DNA of 64,000 bases from Candidatus Thiodictyon syntrophicum (GCF_002813775.1 NZ_CP020370.1:3993501-4057500); one strand, 5' to 3'; shown: positions 7,798-17,468, counted from the first letter of the stretch. Numbers and translations are program-made. The notes: generated by a model from the letters alone, not told the origin.

Positions 7798-9210
7798 TCA
7801 GGCGGCCGACCGCGCCCGTGCCCGGGCGATGGCGGCGCGCACCTGGGCCGGGGCCGTGCCCCCCAGGTGGTCACGGGCGGCCACCGAACCGTCCAGGGTG
7901 AGGACGGTGTAGACGTCGGGCTCGATGCGCTCGGAGAACCCGCGCAGTTCCTCGATGCTCAGTTGCGCGAGGTCACGCCCCTCCCGGACCCCCAGGGCCA
8001 CCGCCTGGCCGACGATCTCGTGGGCGTCGCGGAAGGCGATCCCCTTGCGCACCAGATAGTCCGCCAGGTCCGTAGCGGTGCTGAACCCCTGGGCGGCGGC
8101 GGCACGCATCCGCTCGCGGCGGCAGGTCACATGCACCATCATGTCGGCATAGACCTTGAGGCAGCCCTTGACGTTATCCACGGTGTCGAAGAGTGGCTCC
8201 TTGTCCTCCTGATTGTCCTTGTTGTAGGCGAGCGGCTGGCCCTTCATGAGCGTCAGGAGGCCCATCAGGTGGCCGAAGATCCGCCCGCTCTTGCCGCGCA
8301 CCAGTTCCGGCACGTCCGGGTTCTTCTTTTGCGGCATGATGGAGGACCCGGTACAGAAGCTGTCGGACAGTTCCACGAAGCCGAACTGGGCCGATGACCA
8401 CAGGATCAACTCCTCGGAGAAGCGTGACAGGTGCATCATCAGGATCGCCGCGGCGGCGGTAAACTCGATGGCGAAGTCCCGATCGGAAACCGCGTCCAGG
8501 GAATTCTCCGCGGGGCGCGCGAAGCCCAGGAGGTCGGCGGTGAAGGCGCGGTCGATGGGGTAGGTGGTCCCGGCCAGGGCGGCGGCCCCGAGCGGCATCA
8601 CGTTGACGCGGCCGCGGCAATCGGCCAGGCGGGCCCGGTCGCGCTCCAGCATCTCGAACCAGGCCATCATGTGGTGGCCGAAGGTGATCGGCTGCGCGAC
8701 CTGGAGGTGGGTGAAACCGGGCATCACGGTGTCGGCCTCCCGTTCGGCGAGGTCCAGCAGGGCGTCCTGGAAGCGGGTGATCGCATCGCGGATGGTGTCG
8801 ATCTCCTCGCGCAGCCACAGCCGCACATCGGTGGCCACCTGGTCGTTGCGCGAGCGCCCGGTATGCAGGCGCTTGCCGGCCTCCCCGATCGCCTCGGTCA
8901 GCGCGGTCTCGACGTTCATGTGGACGTCTTCGAGCGGGATGGACCAGACGAAGTCGCCGGCCTCGATGCGGGCGCGCACCGCCATGAGACCGGCGCAGAT
9001 CTGCTCGCCCTCGGCCTGACTCAGGATACCCTGGCGGGCGAGCATCGTCGCATGGGCGATGGAACCCTGGATATCATAGCGGTAAAGTCGACGGTCGAAG
9101 TCCACCGAGGCGGTGAAGGCCTCGACGAAGGCGTCCGTCGGGGCGCTGAAGCGCCCGGCCCAGGGTTTGCCGACGACGGCGAACGTGGTTTGACTAGGCT
9201 GGTGCATCAT
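7798..9210 (-). CDS. argH: argininosuccinate lyase
   Basis: Last step of arginine synthesis: argininosuccinate to arginine and fumarate, cytosolic homotetramer. The 470-residue length is normal. Signature loop [12 protein letters not shown] contains the catalytic Ser; other fumarase-superfamily motifs are [13 protein letters not shown] and [14 protein letters not shown]. Start is ATG at 9210, with a second Met one codon on. It is divergent from algZ with a 64-bp gap that must hold both promoters. The argH-algZ-algR neighbourhood is also found in Pseudomonas. Confidence 0.97.
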   Translation of the reverse strand: MMHQPSQTTFAVVGKPWAGRFSAPTDAFVEAFTASVDFDRRLYRYDIQGSIAHATMLARQGILSQAEGEQICAGLMAVRARIEAGDFVWSIPLEDVHMNVETALTEAIGEAGKRLHTGRSRNDQVATDVRLWLREEIDTIRDAITRFQDALLDLAEREADTVMPGFTHLQVAQPITFGHHMMAWFEMLERDRARLADCRGRVNVMPLGAAALAGTTYPIDRAFTADLLGFARPAENSLDAVSDRDFAIEFTAAAAILMMHLSRFSEELILWSSAQFGFVELSDSFCTGSSIMPQKKNPDVPELVRGKSGRIFGHLMGLLTLMKGQPLAYNKDNQEDKEPLFDTVDNVKGCLKVYADMMVHVTCRRERMRAAAAQGFSTATDLADYLVRKGIAFRDAHEIVGQAVALGVREGRDLAQLSIEELRGFSERIEPDVYTVLTLDGSVAARDHLGGTAPAQVRAAIARARARSAA

Positions 9211-9274
9211 GAGGTCCGACCGGTGACAAAGTGGTCATTCTACATGCGCCCCCAGCGGGGTTGGACCTGAACCA

Positions 9275-10354
9275 ATGCAACATCTCCTGGACGTTCCGGA
9301 GCCGACCCCGCGCCGCAAGGCCTTCCTGCCGAATTTCTGCCGCGTGCCCATGGTCCTGGGCGTCGTGCTGACCGCCCAGTTGCTGGGGATCAGCCTCACC
9401 CTGGCGTCGCGCCGCCCGCTCGCCGAGTTCTGGGAGCATCTGGGTCCCATGGCCTTGTTCGTCCTGACCATCTCGCTCACGGCGAGCGCCGTGCTCTGTG
9501 CCATGCGCCCGGCGTTGCTGCGGGTCGGCGATCGGGCGGCCGCGCTGCTCGCCTGGCTGCTGCTGCTCGCCACCACCGGACTGGTGACCTGGGGGGCCTA
9601 CAGCGCGACGCCGGACCCGATCCACGCCCAGCTCTTCCCGGGCGATGGACTCCCCGGGATTCTGGTCCGCAGCCTGGGGATCGGCGCCATCCTGGGGGGC
9701 ATGCTGCTGCGCTATCTGTATCTGCACCACATGTGGCGACTGCAGGTGGAGGCCGAGGCGGAGGCCCGCTTCCAGAAGCTCCAGGCCCGGATTCGGCCCC
9801 ATTTCCTGTTCAACAGCATGAACACCATCGCCAACCTGACCCAGACCAACCCGCGGGTGGCCGAGGAGGTGGTGCAGGACTTGGCGGATCTGTTTCGCGC
9901 CACCCTGGCGAACCCGGACGAGACCTCGACCCTGTCCAAGGAGTTGGAATTGGCCTACCGCTACCTGAATATCGAGAAACAGCGGCTCGGCGAGCGCCTG
10001 CAGGTCCTCTGGGATGTCGAGGATCTGCCGGGCGATGCTATGCTGCCCCCGTTGATCCTGCAACCGCTGGTCGAGAACGCGGTCTATCATGGTATTGCGC
10101 CGTCGCGTCGTCCCGGGCTGATCCGCATCAGTGGGCGTTACCGTCGGGCGCAGGTGAACTTGAGCGTGCGCAACACCCTGCCCGCGGACAGCGAGCCGGG
10201 CGAGCGCCACACCAACGGCAACCACATGGCGCTCGACAACGTAAAGCAACGCATGGCGGGCCTGTTCGACGGCGCTGCGCGGGTGATCATCTCGCGGATC
10301 GAGGGCGATTATCAGGTCCGGCTGGTGTTCCCTTACCCCTGGAAACAGCAATGA
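9275..10354 (+). CDS. algZ: LytS/YehU-type sensor histidine kinase, AlgZ (FimS) homologue
   Basis: A 359-residue inner-membrane kinase partner of AlgR. The first 150 residues hold about four membrane helices (MVLGVVLTAQLLGISLTLA, MALFVLTISLTASAVL, ALLAWLLLLATTGLVTW, ILVRSLGIGAILGGMLLRYL). The His_kinase (PF06580) box follows with RPHFLFNSMNTIANL around residue 175, and the N-box LILQPLVENAVYHGI around 262 starts the HATPase domain. The C-terminal G-box is short (MALDNVKQRM), as in unorthodox LytS-family kinases. It overlaps algR by ATGA. Confidence 0.88.
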   Translation: MQHLLDVPEPTPRRKAFLPNFCRVPMVLGVVLTAQLLGISLTLASRRPLAEFWEHLGPMALFVLTISLTASAVLCAMRPALLRVGDRAAALLAWLLLLATTGLVTWGAYSATPDPIHAQLFPGDGLPGILVRSLGIGAILGGMLLRYLYLHHMWRLQVEAEAEARFQKLQARIRPHFLFNSMNTIANLTQTNPRVAEEVVQDLADLFRATLANPDETSTLSKELELAYRYLNIEKQRLGERLQVLWDVEDLPGDAMLPPLILQPLVENAVYHGIAPSRRPGLIRISGRYRRAQVNLSVRNTLPADSEPGERHTNGNHMALDNVKQRMAGLFDGAARVIISRIEGDYQVRLVFPYPWKQQ

Positions 10355-11097
10355 AAATTCTTGTCGTCGACGATGAATCCCCGGCCCGGCAACGGTTGGT
10401 CCGCCTGCTGTCCGAGATCCAGGGCAATTACGAACTGGCCGGCGAGGCGAGCGACGGGATCGAGGCGGTGCAACTGTGCCGCTCCACACCCGTGGACCTG
10501 GTGTTGATGGACGTGCAGATGCCCGGCCTCAACGGGCTGGATGCGGCCCGCCAGATCTCGCACATCGAGCCGCCGCCGGCGGTGATCCTGGTCACCGCCT
10601 ACGAGCAGTACGCCCTGGCCGCCTTCGAGCGCAAGGTGGAGGACTATCTGGTCAAGCCGGTGCGGCGCGAGCGCCTCCAGGAGGCCCTGGAGCGGGCCCG
10701 CATCCCGACCCGCCCGCAACGCGCCGCACTCGCCACCCGCGACGAGGCGCACCCCGGGCGGCGGCTCTCGCTCAGTGCCCACTACCGGGGCGGGCTGCAG
10801 ACCGTCCCCATCGAGGACATCATCTTTCTCCAGGCCGAGCACAAGTACGTCACGGTCCGCCACACCGGCGGTGAACTCCTGGTGGACGAGTCCCTGAAGG
10901 CCCTGGAGGACGAGTTCGAAGACCTCTTCCTGCGCATCCACCGCAATGCACTGGTGGCGCGCTCGCGCCTCTTCGCGCTGGAGAAGGGCACCGACGGCGG
11001 CACCGAGGTGCGGCTGCGTGACTGCCCGGAGCGCCTTCCGGTCAGCCGCCGCCACCTGGCCGACATCCGCCGCTGGCTGCGGGCCGGCACGCCCTAG
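10351..11097 (+). CDS. algR: LytTR response regulator, AlgR homologue
   Basis: A 248-residue regulator with an N-terminal receiver (LVVDDESPARQRL; phosphoacceptor D in VLMDVQMPGLNG, about residue 54; YLVKP with the conserved Lys) and a C-terminal LytTR DNA-binding domain (about 135-245: VPIEDIIFLQAEHKYVTVRH, LRIHRNALVAR, LPVSRRHLADIR). AlgR controls alginate and surface functions in Pseudomonas. Here the targets may include the exopolysaccharide genes that follow, which is an inference from position. Its ATG overlaps the algZ stop (ATGA). Confidence 0.9.
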   Translation: MKILVVDDESPARQRLVRLLSEIQGNYELAGEASDGIEAVQLCRSTPVDLVLMDVQMPGLNGLDAARQISHIEPPPAVILVTAYEQYALAAFERKVEDYLVKPVRRERLQEALERARIPTRPQRAALATRDEAHPGRRLSLSAHYRGGLQTVPIEDIIFLQAEHKYVTVRHTGGELLVDESLKALEDEFEDLFLRIHRNALVARSRLFALEKGTDGGTEVRLRDCPERLPVSRRHLADIRRWLRAGTP

Positions 11098-11106
11098 CCA
11101 TCCCCG

Positions 11107-12390
11107 GTGCAGACACCCGCAAGCCCCAGCCGCGACTGGCGCCCCCAACTCCTGGCCCTGGCGCTGCTCGCCCTGATCGGCACCCTGCCCTTCTGGCTCA
11201 GCGACCTGGATCTGCGCGTGGCCGCGCTCTTCTATCATCCGCAGGCCGCGGACCCCTGGTGGGAGTCCAGCCGCGACCTCTGGGCCTTCCTCTATCAGGC
11301 CTCGCCGCTGCTCGGGGGCCTGATCCTGATCGGCAGCCTGCTCACCATCGCCGCGACCCGGATCTGGCGCTCCCAGCGGCGCCGCCGCCGCTACGCGATC
11401 TTTGTCCTGGCCGTGACCCTGCTTGGCCCCGGTCTGATCATCAACGGGGTCATCAAGGACTACTGGGGACGCCCCAGGCCCCATCAGACGGTCGCGCTCG
11501 GCGGCACCCAGCCCTATGTCCCGCCGCTCAAGCGCACCCCCGGGGGCCTGGGCAAGTCCTTCCCCAGCGGCCACAGCGCCATCGGCTTCGCCCTGGGGGT
11601 CTTCTATTTCATCTGGGCGCGCCGCCGCCCGCGGCTCGCCCTGACCGCGGCGCTCGCCTCCGTCGCCCTGGGCACCCTGCTCGGGGTCGGGCGCATGACC
11701 GCCGGGGATCACTTCCTCTCGGACATCATCTGGTCGGCGGTGCTGACCTATGGGGTGGCCTTCGTGCTCTATTGGCTGGTCCTGCGCATCCCCCACTGGG
11801 AGGACGCGACGGCCCTACGGCCGCCGCCGGCCCCGCGGCCCCTGCGTCACCCCACACTGACCCTGGGGGCCTACCTGCTCGCCGCGGCGGGCCTGCTGTT
11901 CGCCGTCCTGCTCGCCACCCCGGTGCAGGAGACCCGCAACCTCGCCATCGCGCCATTGCCCGCCGCGCCCGGGCCGCGCACACTGCGCCTGGCGGCAGAC
12001 GCGGCGACGCTGACCCTGTTCCAACTGGGCACCCCGGCGGTCGCCGCGGGCGAGGCGGCCTCCATCCGGCTGAAGGGGCGCGGCTTCGGCCTGCCCGGCA
12101 GCCGGGTGCAGGGCCGTCTGGAGCGAGCGGACGACGCCCTGACCTCTTCGGTGACCTATACGGTGACGCACACCGGCGTCTTTACCGAGCGCGACAGCAC
12201 GGTCACCGTCGGCATCGACCCAACCGCCTGGGAGCGGATCGAACTGGTCACCGGCAGCGGCGACATCCGCATCTACCCGCTGGGCAACCGGCGACCCCAA
12301 CTGACGCTGACGGCCGACCGCGGCCTGGTGCTGGACGAGAACCCCGCCCCCGCCAGCGCCGCCACGGACCCCGCGGGGGCCTCCCGGTGA
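11107..12390 (+). CDS. PAP2-family membrane phosphatase with a C-terminal beta-rich extension
   Basis: A 427-residue protein. Residues 1-245 form a six-helix PAP2 (lipid phosphatase) domain with the three catalytic motifs KDYWGRPRP, PSGH (FPSGHSAIGF) and GRMTAGDHFLSDI. The substrate is probably a lipid diphosphate or lipid A phosphate on the periplasmic face. A further helix (LTLGAYLLAAAGLLFAVLLA, about 258-277) leads into a soluble beta-rich domain of about 145 residues (TLRLAADAATLTLFQLG, ELVTGSGDIRIYPLG), resembling adhesin-like DUF4097 repeats. The start is GTG at 11107, 9 bp after algR, so it is probably in the algZR operon. Confidence 0.82.
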   Translation: MQTPASPSRDWRPQLLALALLALIGTLPFWLSDLDLRVAALFYHPQAADPWWESSRDLWAFLYQASPLLGGLILIGSLLTIAATRIWRSQRRRRRYAIFVLAVTLLGPGLIINGVIKDYWGRPRPHQTVALGGTQPYVPPLKRTPGGLGKSFPSGHSAIGFALGVFYFIWARRRPRLALTAALASVALGTLLGVGRMTAGDHFLSDIIWSAVLTYGVAFVLYWLVLRIPHWEDATALRPPPAPRPLRHPTLTLGAYLLAAAGLLFAVLLATPVQETRNLAIAPLPAAPGPRTLRLAADAATLTLFQLGTPAVAAGEAASIRLKGRGFGLPGSRVQGRLERADDALTSSVTYTVTHTGVFTERDSTVTVGIDPTAWERIELVTGSGDIRIYPLGNRRPQLTLTADRGLVLDENPAPASAATDPAGASR

Positions 12391-12433
12391 CGCCGCCCAA
12401 CCAGCAACGCGCAAGAACCACGGAGCAACGCCG

Positions 12434-14251
12434 ATGTGCGGTATCGCCGGTGTCCTGATGCGCGCGGGCCGCTACCCGGACCCGGAGCAACTGCGCGTCA
12501 TGGCCGCCGCCCTCGCCCACCGCGGGCCGGACGACCGCGGCGCCTACTGCGGCGGGACTGTCGGTCTGGCCCAGACGCGGCTCGCCATCATCGGGCTGGC
12601 CACCGGCCACCAGCCCATGGTCGCGGTGGAAGACAAACTCGCCCTGGCCGCCAACGGCGAGGTCTACAACTATCTCGAGCTGAACGAGGAACTGCGCGCG
12701 GCCGGCCGCGTGCTGCGCACCGACTCCGACTCCGAGACCATCCTGCACGCCTATGCGGTCCACGGCCTGGGCTGCCTCACCCGGCTGCGCGGCATGTATG
12801 CCTTCGCCCTGCACGACGCCCGGTCCGGCCAACTGATCCTTGCCCGCGACCGGCTCGGCATCAAGCCCCTGTTCTATGTCAAGCTGCCGGACCGGATCGC
12901 CTTCGCATCCGAGATCAAGGCCCTGCTTCCCTGCCTGCCGGGCCGGCCGGAGGTCGAGCCGGGGGCCCTGCGCCGCTTCCTGCAGAACCAGTTCGCCGGG
13001 GGGGAGGAGACGGTGCTCCATGGCATCCGCCGGGTACTGCCCGGCGAGGCCCTGGTCCTGCAGCCGGACCTGAGCATCGAGCGGCACCGCTACTGGTCGG
13101 CCCTGGCGGTCGCGCCCCGGACTATCGGGGTCGCGCAGGCCCGGGAGGAGTTGGACCGGCTCATGGACACGGCCATGCAGGAACACATGCGCTCTGAGGT
13201 CCCCTTCGGGCTCTTCCTCTCCGGCGGGGTGGACTCGGCGGTGCTCGCCGCGCAGCTCCACGCCCACGGGGCTGGGCGCATCCGTTCCTTTTCCGTCGGC
13301 TACCGTGGGACCACCATGGCCGATGAACTGGACGAGGCGGCGCGGGTCGCGGCCCACTTCGGCTTCGACCACCAGCCGCTGGAACTGACCCTGGACCAGG
13401 TCTTCGCCCGCATCCCCCACACGGTGTGGGCGGCGGATGAGCTGATGCGCGACTATGCGAGCCTGCCCACCTCCATCCTCGCCCAGGCGGCCGGGGATGA
13501 ACTCAAGGTGGTCTTCTCCGGGGAGGGCGGCGACGAGGCCTTCGCCGGCTACCGCCGCTACCACCCGCGCCCCCTGGAACGCTGGTTCAAGACCCTGCGC
13601 CACCCCGGCAGCGGGGGCTTTCGCACCCGCGGCCAGTGGTCGCGCCACTGGTCACAACGGCTCTTCGGCCCGCGGCTGGGCGCCGCCCCCGGGCTGGACC
13701 GCGCCCCCTTCCTCGCCGCCTGGGCCGCGACCCCCGCCGCCTGGTCGGCGATGCAGCGGCGCCAGTACACCGATCTCGTGACCGCCCTGCCGGACAACCT
13801 GCTGGTCAAGACCGACCGGATGCTCATGGCCTTCGGCGTCGAGGGGCGGGTGCCCTTCCTCGACCACCGCGTCGTCGAGTTCGGCCTCTCCCTGCCGGAC
13901 CAGCTTAAGGTCCGTGGCCACCGCGGCAAGTGGCTGCTGCGGCACTGGGCCGAACCGCTGCTGCCCCCCGGGCACCTGGAGCGCCCCAAGCGCGGCTTCC
14001 ACGTGCCGGTGGGTGACTGGCTGACCGGCGACCTGGTGGGGCGCCTGGGCGAGCGGCTGGCCGCCAACCGAGGCATCCGCGAGTGGTTCAAACCGGCCGC
14101 GCTGCCCGCCCTGGTCGCGGCGCGCCAGGCTGGCCGCGGCGGCGAGCGGGAACTGTTCGGACTCATGCAGTTCGCCATCTGGCACCGGATCTTCATCGAA
14201 GAGCCGGGGCTGATACCGGCGCCGGATGAGGACCCGCTGGAATGGGTCTAA
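12434..14251 (+). CDS. asnB: asparagine synthase-type amidotransferase (glutamine-hydrolysing)
   Basis: A 605-residue class II amidotransferase. The N-terminal Cys nucleophile is directly after Met (MCGIAGV), with the glutaminase motifs RGPDDRG and NGEVYNY. The synthetase half has the PP-loop LSGGVDSAV (about residue 262) and FSGEGGDEAFAGY (about 360). Two glycosyltransferase genes follow with overlapping ends (asnB stop and next ATG overlap by 10 bases), so this copy may modify a polysaccharide or its precursor rather than supply asparagine, as in exopolysaccharide/PEP-CTERM loci. True asparagine synthase remains possible. Confidence 0.88.
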   Translation: MCGIAGVLMRAGRYPDPEQLRVMAAALAHRGPDDRGAYCGGTVGLAQTRLAIIGLATGHQPMVAVEDKLALAANGEVYNYLELNEELRAAGRVLRTDSDSETILHAYAVHGLGCLTRLRGMYAFALHDARSGQLILARDRLGIKPLFYVKLPDRIAFASEIKALLPCLPGRPEVEPGALRRFLQNQFAGGEETVLHGIRRVLPGEALVLQPDLSIERHRYWSALAVAPRTIGVAQAREELDRLMDTAMQEHMRSEVPFGLFLSGGVDSAVLAAQLHAHGAGRIRSFSVGYRGTTMADELDEAARVAAHFGFDHQPLELTLDQVFARIPHTVWAADELMRDYASLPTSILAQAAGDELKVVFSGEGGDEAFAGYRRYHPRPLERWFKTLRHPGSGGFRTRGQWSRHWSQRLFGPRLGAAPGLDRAPFLAAWAATPAAWSAMQRRQYTDLVTALPDNLLVKTDRMLMAFGVEGRVPFLDHRVVEFGLSLPDQLKVRGHRGKWLLRHWAEPLLPPGHLERPKRGFHVPVGDWLTGDLVGRLGERLAANRGIREWFKPAALPALVAARQAGRGGERELFGLMQFAIWHRIFIEEPGLIPAPDEDPLEWV

Positions 14252-15357
14252 ACCGCATCGCCTGTTTCTTCTCCACCTCCGGTCACAGTGGTGTCGACCG
14301 GGCGGCGGGACACCTGATCCCGGCCCTGGCGCGCCGGGGCTATGCGGTGGATCTCCTCAAGGTCCGTCGGCACGGACCTGACCTGCCGGAAATCCCGCCG
14401 GGGGTGCGAGTCATTGATCTCGGCTCACGCCATACCTATGCCTGTCTGCCGATGGTGGCTGCGTATCTGCGCCGCGCACGCCCGGCCGTGCTGCTCTCCG
14501 ACAAGGACCGGGTCAACCGCACCGCGCTCTTCGCCCGGACCCTGGCGCGGGTCCCGACCCGCCTGGTCTTCAGTTCCGGCACGACGATCTCCATCGATCT
14601 GGCGACCCGCGGCCCCCTGGAGCGCTGGGTGCAACGCAACTCCATGGGCCGACTCTATCCCTTCGCCGATCAGGTCATCGTCACCAGCAGCGGCGTCGCC
14701 GATGACATGGCCGCCTATACGGGACTTGCCCGCGGCTTGATTCGGGTGGCGCCCTCACCGGTGATACCGGAGGCATTGTTCACGACAAAGCCGCCCCGCC
14801 CGGACCACCCCTGGCTCGGCGACCCGGCGGCACCCCTGATCCTGAGTGTCGGTGAACTCTGTCATCGCAAGGGCTTCGACACCCTGCTGCGCGCCTTCGC
14901 CCGGGTGCGTGCGCAGCGCCCCTGCCGACTCATGATCCTGGGCCGGGGCGGGGCGCGCGAGGCCCTGCTCGCCCTGGCCGCGGAACTGGGGGTGGCGGCC
15001 GATTTCGCCCTGCCGGGCTATTGCACCGAGCCCTACGCCTACATGGCCCACGCGGACCTCTTCGCCTTCACGTCCCGCTGGGAGGGGCTCGGCTTCGTGC
15101 TGATCGAGGCCCTGGCGGTCGGCACCCCGGTGGTCTCCACCGACTGCCCGAGCGGCCCCCGGGAGGTCCTGGCCGACGGGCGTTACGGCCCCCTGGTCCC
15201 GGTGGACGACGATGCCGCCCTGGCCGCGGCCCTGACCGCGACCCTGGATCACCCCCTGCCCGCCGCCCGCCTGCGCGAGGCCGCCCGCCCCTATGGGATC
15301 GAGGCCAGCACCGACGCCTACCTGAACGCGATGGGACTACCGCCATGCCCCGAGTAA
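14242..15357 (+). CDS. GT4-family glycosyltransferase
   Basis: A 371-residue GT-B-fold enzyme that probably adds a sugar to a lipid-linked glycan at the inner face of the membrane. N-terminal half: SGHSGVDRAAGHLIPALARR (acceptor-side loop). C-terminal half: LSVGELCHRKGFDTLLRAFA, then the nucleotide-sugar motif EGLGFVLIEALAVGTPVV (E-x7-E, about residue 280) and the PSGPREVLADG loop. Overlaps asnB upstream and the GT2 gene downstream (13 bases), indicating one operon with translational coupling. Confidence 0.88.
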   Translation: MGLNRIACFFSTSGHSGVDRAAGHLIPALARRGYAVDLLKVRRHGPDLPEIPPGVRVIDLGSRHTYACLPMVAAYLRRARPAVLLSDKDRVNRTALFARTLARVPTRLVFSSGTTISIDLATRGPLERWVQRNSMGRLYPFADQVIVTSSGVADDMAAYTGLARGLIRVAPSPVIPEALFTTKPPRPDHPWLGDPAAPLILSVGELCHRKGFDTLLRAFARVRAQRPCRLMILGRGGAREALLALAAELGVAADFALPGYCTEPYAYMAHADLFAFTSRWEGLGFVLIEALAVGTPVVSTDCPSGPREVLADGRYGPLVPVDDDAALAAALTATLDHPLPAARLREAARPYGIEASTDAYLNAMGLPPCPE

Positions 15358-16292
15358 CCGCCATCATCCCAGCCCACAACGGCGCGGCCTTCATCGGGCA
15401 CGCCATCCGCAGCGTCCTGGCCCAATCCTACCCCGACCTCGAGGTCTTGGTTGCGGACGACGGCAGCAGCGACGACACCGCCGCCATCGTCGCGGGCTTC
15501 GGCCCACCGGTGCGCCTGATCCAGGTGCGGCACGGCAACACCCAGGCGACGCGCAATGCCGCCATCGCAGCGAGCGACAGCGAATTCGTCGGCCTGCTGG
15601 ACCAGGACGACGCCTGGTGGCCGGAGAAGATCGAGCGCCAACTGGCCCGGATGGACGCTGACCCGGCGCTCGGCCTGTGCTACACCGACACCCGCGGCGT
15701 GACCCCGGCCGGGCGCGAGATCCCGGAGCGACACAACCCCTTGCAGGTCCCGCTGGACCAGACCGAGGCCCTGGGGCGGCTGCTGCGGGTCAACATCATG
15801 GCCGCCTCCAGCGTGCTCCTGCGTCGCCGCGTGCTGGAGCAGGTCGGCACCTTCGACCCCGCCTATCACCTGGCCGGGGACTGGGACCTGTGGCTGCGGG
15901 TCGCCGCCGAGACCCCCATCGCCGCGGTCCCGGAGGTCCTGATCGACTATTGCTGGCACGGCGGCAACCTCTCCCACGGGCGCCTCGCCCTGCACGCCGA
16001 GGGGATCGCGGTCCAGGAGGCGGCCCTGGCGCGGATCGGCGCGCACCCGCGCTGGTCCACCGACAAGCGCCTGCGCACCTACCTGCCCGCCGCGCGCCGC
16101 AAGCTCGCCGCGCGCTGTTCCGAGCTTGGCCTGCTGTACGCCCGCGCCGGTCGCCGTGCCGAGGCCCTGGCCTGGCACGCCCGCGCGCTGCGTTTGCGCC
16201 CTTGGACCCCGCGCGCCTGGTCGCGCTGGGCCCGCGCCCTGCTGCCGACGCGGCGCCCGCGCCCGGGGACGGGAGAAGGGATTCATCCCTGA
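15345..16292 (+). CDS. GT2-family glycosyltransferase
   Basis: A 315-residue GT-A enzyme. The N-terminal nucleotide-binding motif VTAIIPAHNG, the acidic cluster VADDGSSDDT and the DXD-like LLDQDDAWW are clear, as is the acceptor motif LAGDWDLWLRVA near residue 180. The C-terminal 60 residues are Arg-rich with a TPR-like helical look (ELGLLYARAGRRAEALAWH). The start is the ATG at 15345, overlapping the GT4 gene. Last gene of the algZ-to-glycosyltransferase run. Confidence 0.88.
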   Translation: MPRVTAIIPAHNGAAFIGHAIRSVLAQSYPDLEVLVADDGSSDDTAAIVAGFGPPVRLIQVRHGNTQATRNAAIAASDSEFVGLLDQDDAWWPEKIERQLARMDADPALGLCYTDTRGVTPAGREIPERHNPLQVPLDQTEALGRLLRVNIMAASSVLLRRRVLEQVGTFDPAYHLAGDWDLWLRVAAETPIAAVPEVLIDYCWHGGNLSHGRLALHAEGIAVQEAALARIGAHPRWSTDKRLRTYLPAARRKLAARCSELGLLYARAGRRAEALAWHARALRLRPWTPRAWSRWARALLPTRRPRPGTGEGIHP

Positions 16293-16554
16293 GTGAACAC
16301 GAGTAAACGCGATCCTCGGGATGCCCCGCTACGCTTGTTTACCCTACGACGTTGCGTGGCCGCAAATGTGACCAAGCCCAGAGATCTCTGCCAGGTCTTG
16401 ATGCTTTCTCTTTCGTCGAAAAGGTCGCTTGGAATCGTGCTGTCAAGGTAAAGCGACCTAATTCATATCGCGAAAGCTATCCAGTAGGCTGGGCCATTAT
16501 TGATGGGCGCAAGGCGTTCTCTACCAAGAGCGCAGGTCAGGCCGATGCGCGAGA
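16293..16554. other. intergenic gap, lower GC than its flanks
   Basis: No recognised gene. The base composition falls around 16310-16520, suggesting inserted or decayed DNA. It runs into a group II intron remnant. Confidence 0.4.
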
Positions 16555-16650
16555 TTGCGTAAGCCTCCGGCGTAGGGACTCCGGTTGCCCGGAGCCCGTG
16601 CCACAGACCCGGACGTGCAGCTTTCCCGCATCCGGTTCCCCGGTCTTACT
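16555..16650 (-). mobile_element. group II intron 3'-end remnant
   Basis: On the minus strand the sequence reads like the final domains of a group II intron: GAACCGGATGCGGGAAAGC, then CACGTCCGGGTCTGTGG, then CGGGCTCCGGGCAACCGGAG. The same arrangement, in related form, follows the intron reverse transcriptase at 63640-63700. No reverse transcriptase is present here, so this is a fragment. Confidence 0.45.
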
Positions 16651-16736
16651 CGCTCCGCGGGGCGGGCGCAACCCCCGTTTCGAGGGTTAAGATTGCGCCC
16701 TCCCCCACCGATCATCGGCACCCGCCCCCGCCGCCC

Positions 16737-17468
16737 ATGCGTATCCCCCGCGTCTATCTCGACCACCCGCTCGACCCGCAGACCGAACTGCGCCTGCCGC
16801 AGGGGCCGGCGCGCCACCTGACGCAGGTCTTGCGGCTCGGTCCCGGGGACGGGCTGGCGTGCTTCAATGGGGACGGGCGGGACCGCGCCGCGCAGGTGGC
16901 GGCGGTCGGACGGGCGGGGGTGGTCCTTGCGATCGGTGCGGCCGGTGCCGTGGAGCCCGCGCCCGTCCTGCGGATCGTCCTGGGCCTGGGGATCTCGCGG
17001 GGGGAGCGCATGGATTACGCGATCCAGAAGGCGGTGGAATTGGGCGTGGCCGGGCTCTGGCCGCTGTTTACCGAGCGCAGTATGGTGCAGCTCCAGGGGG
17101 AGCGGCTCCAGCGGCGCCTGGAGCACTGGCGGGGCGTCTCGATCGGCGCCTGCGAGCAGTCGGGGCGCCGCCGCCTGCCGGCCCTGGCAGACGCCCTGCC
17201 CTTGGCGGAGTGGCTCGCCGCGGCGGCGCCGGGGACGCTGCTGCTGGACCCGCGGGCGCCCCAGGCGCTGGCGCAATGGGCGCCGCCGGGGCCCGAGGTG
17301 ACCCTGTTGGTGGGGCCCGAGGGGGGGCTGAGCCCGCGGGAACTGGACCTGGCGCATCGCCATGGGGTGGTCGGGGTGCGGCTGGGACCCCGGATCCTGC
17401 GCGCGGAGACCGCACCGCTCGCCGCGATTGCCGTGCTTCAGGCGTTGTGGGGGGATTTGCGGGATTAG
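16737..17468 (+). CDS. rsmE: 16S rRNA (uracil-1498-N3)-methyltransferase RsmE
   Basis: A 243-residue SPOUT methyltransferase that methylates U1498 of 16S rRNA using SAM. An N-terminal PUA-like domain (about 1-70) precedes the knotted SPOUT domain with the motifs GISRGERMDYAIQKAVELGV, CEQSGRR, LLVGPEGGLSPREL and LGPRILRAETAPLAAI, the last two forming the SAM-binding knot. Length and motifs are normal. Start is ATG at 16737. Confidence 0.95.
   Translation: MRIPRVYLDHPLDPQTELRLPQGPARHLTQVLRLGPGDGLACFNGDGRDRAAQVAAVGRAGVVLAIGAAGAVEPAPVLRIVLGLGISRGERMDYAIQKAVELGVAGLWPLFTERSMVQLQGERLQRRLEHWRGVSIGACEQSGRRRLPALADALPLAEWLAAAAPGTLLLDPRAPQALAQWAPPGPEVTLLVGPEGGLSPRELDLAHRHGVVGVRLGPRILRAETAPLAAIAVLQALWGDLRD

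Noticed and set aside
9194-10489. 431-codon minus frame opposite algZ
   Set aside because: AlgZ motifs are clear on the plus strand; the antisense frame has none.
10333-11796. 487-codon minus frame opposite algR and the PAP2 gene
   Set aside because: The plus-strand proteins have full domain motifs; the antisense frame has none.
16352-16690. 112-codon plus-strand frame before rsmE
   Set aside because: It covers a group II intron fragment read in the antisense direction.
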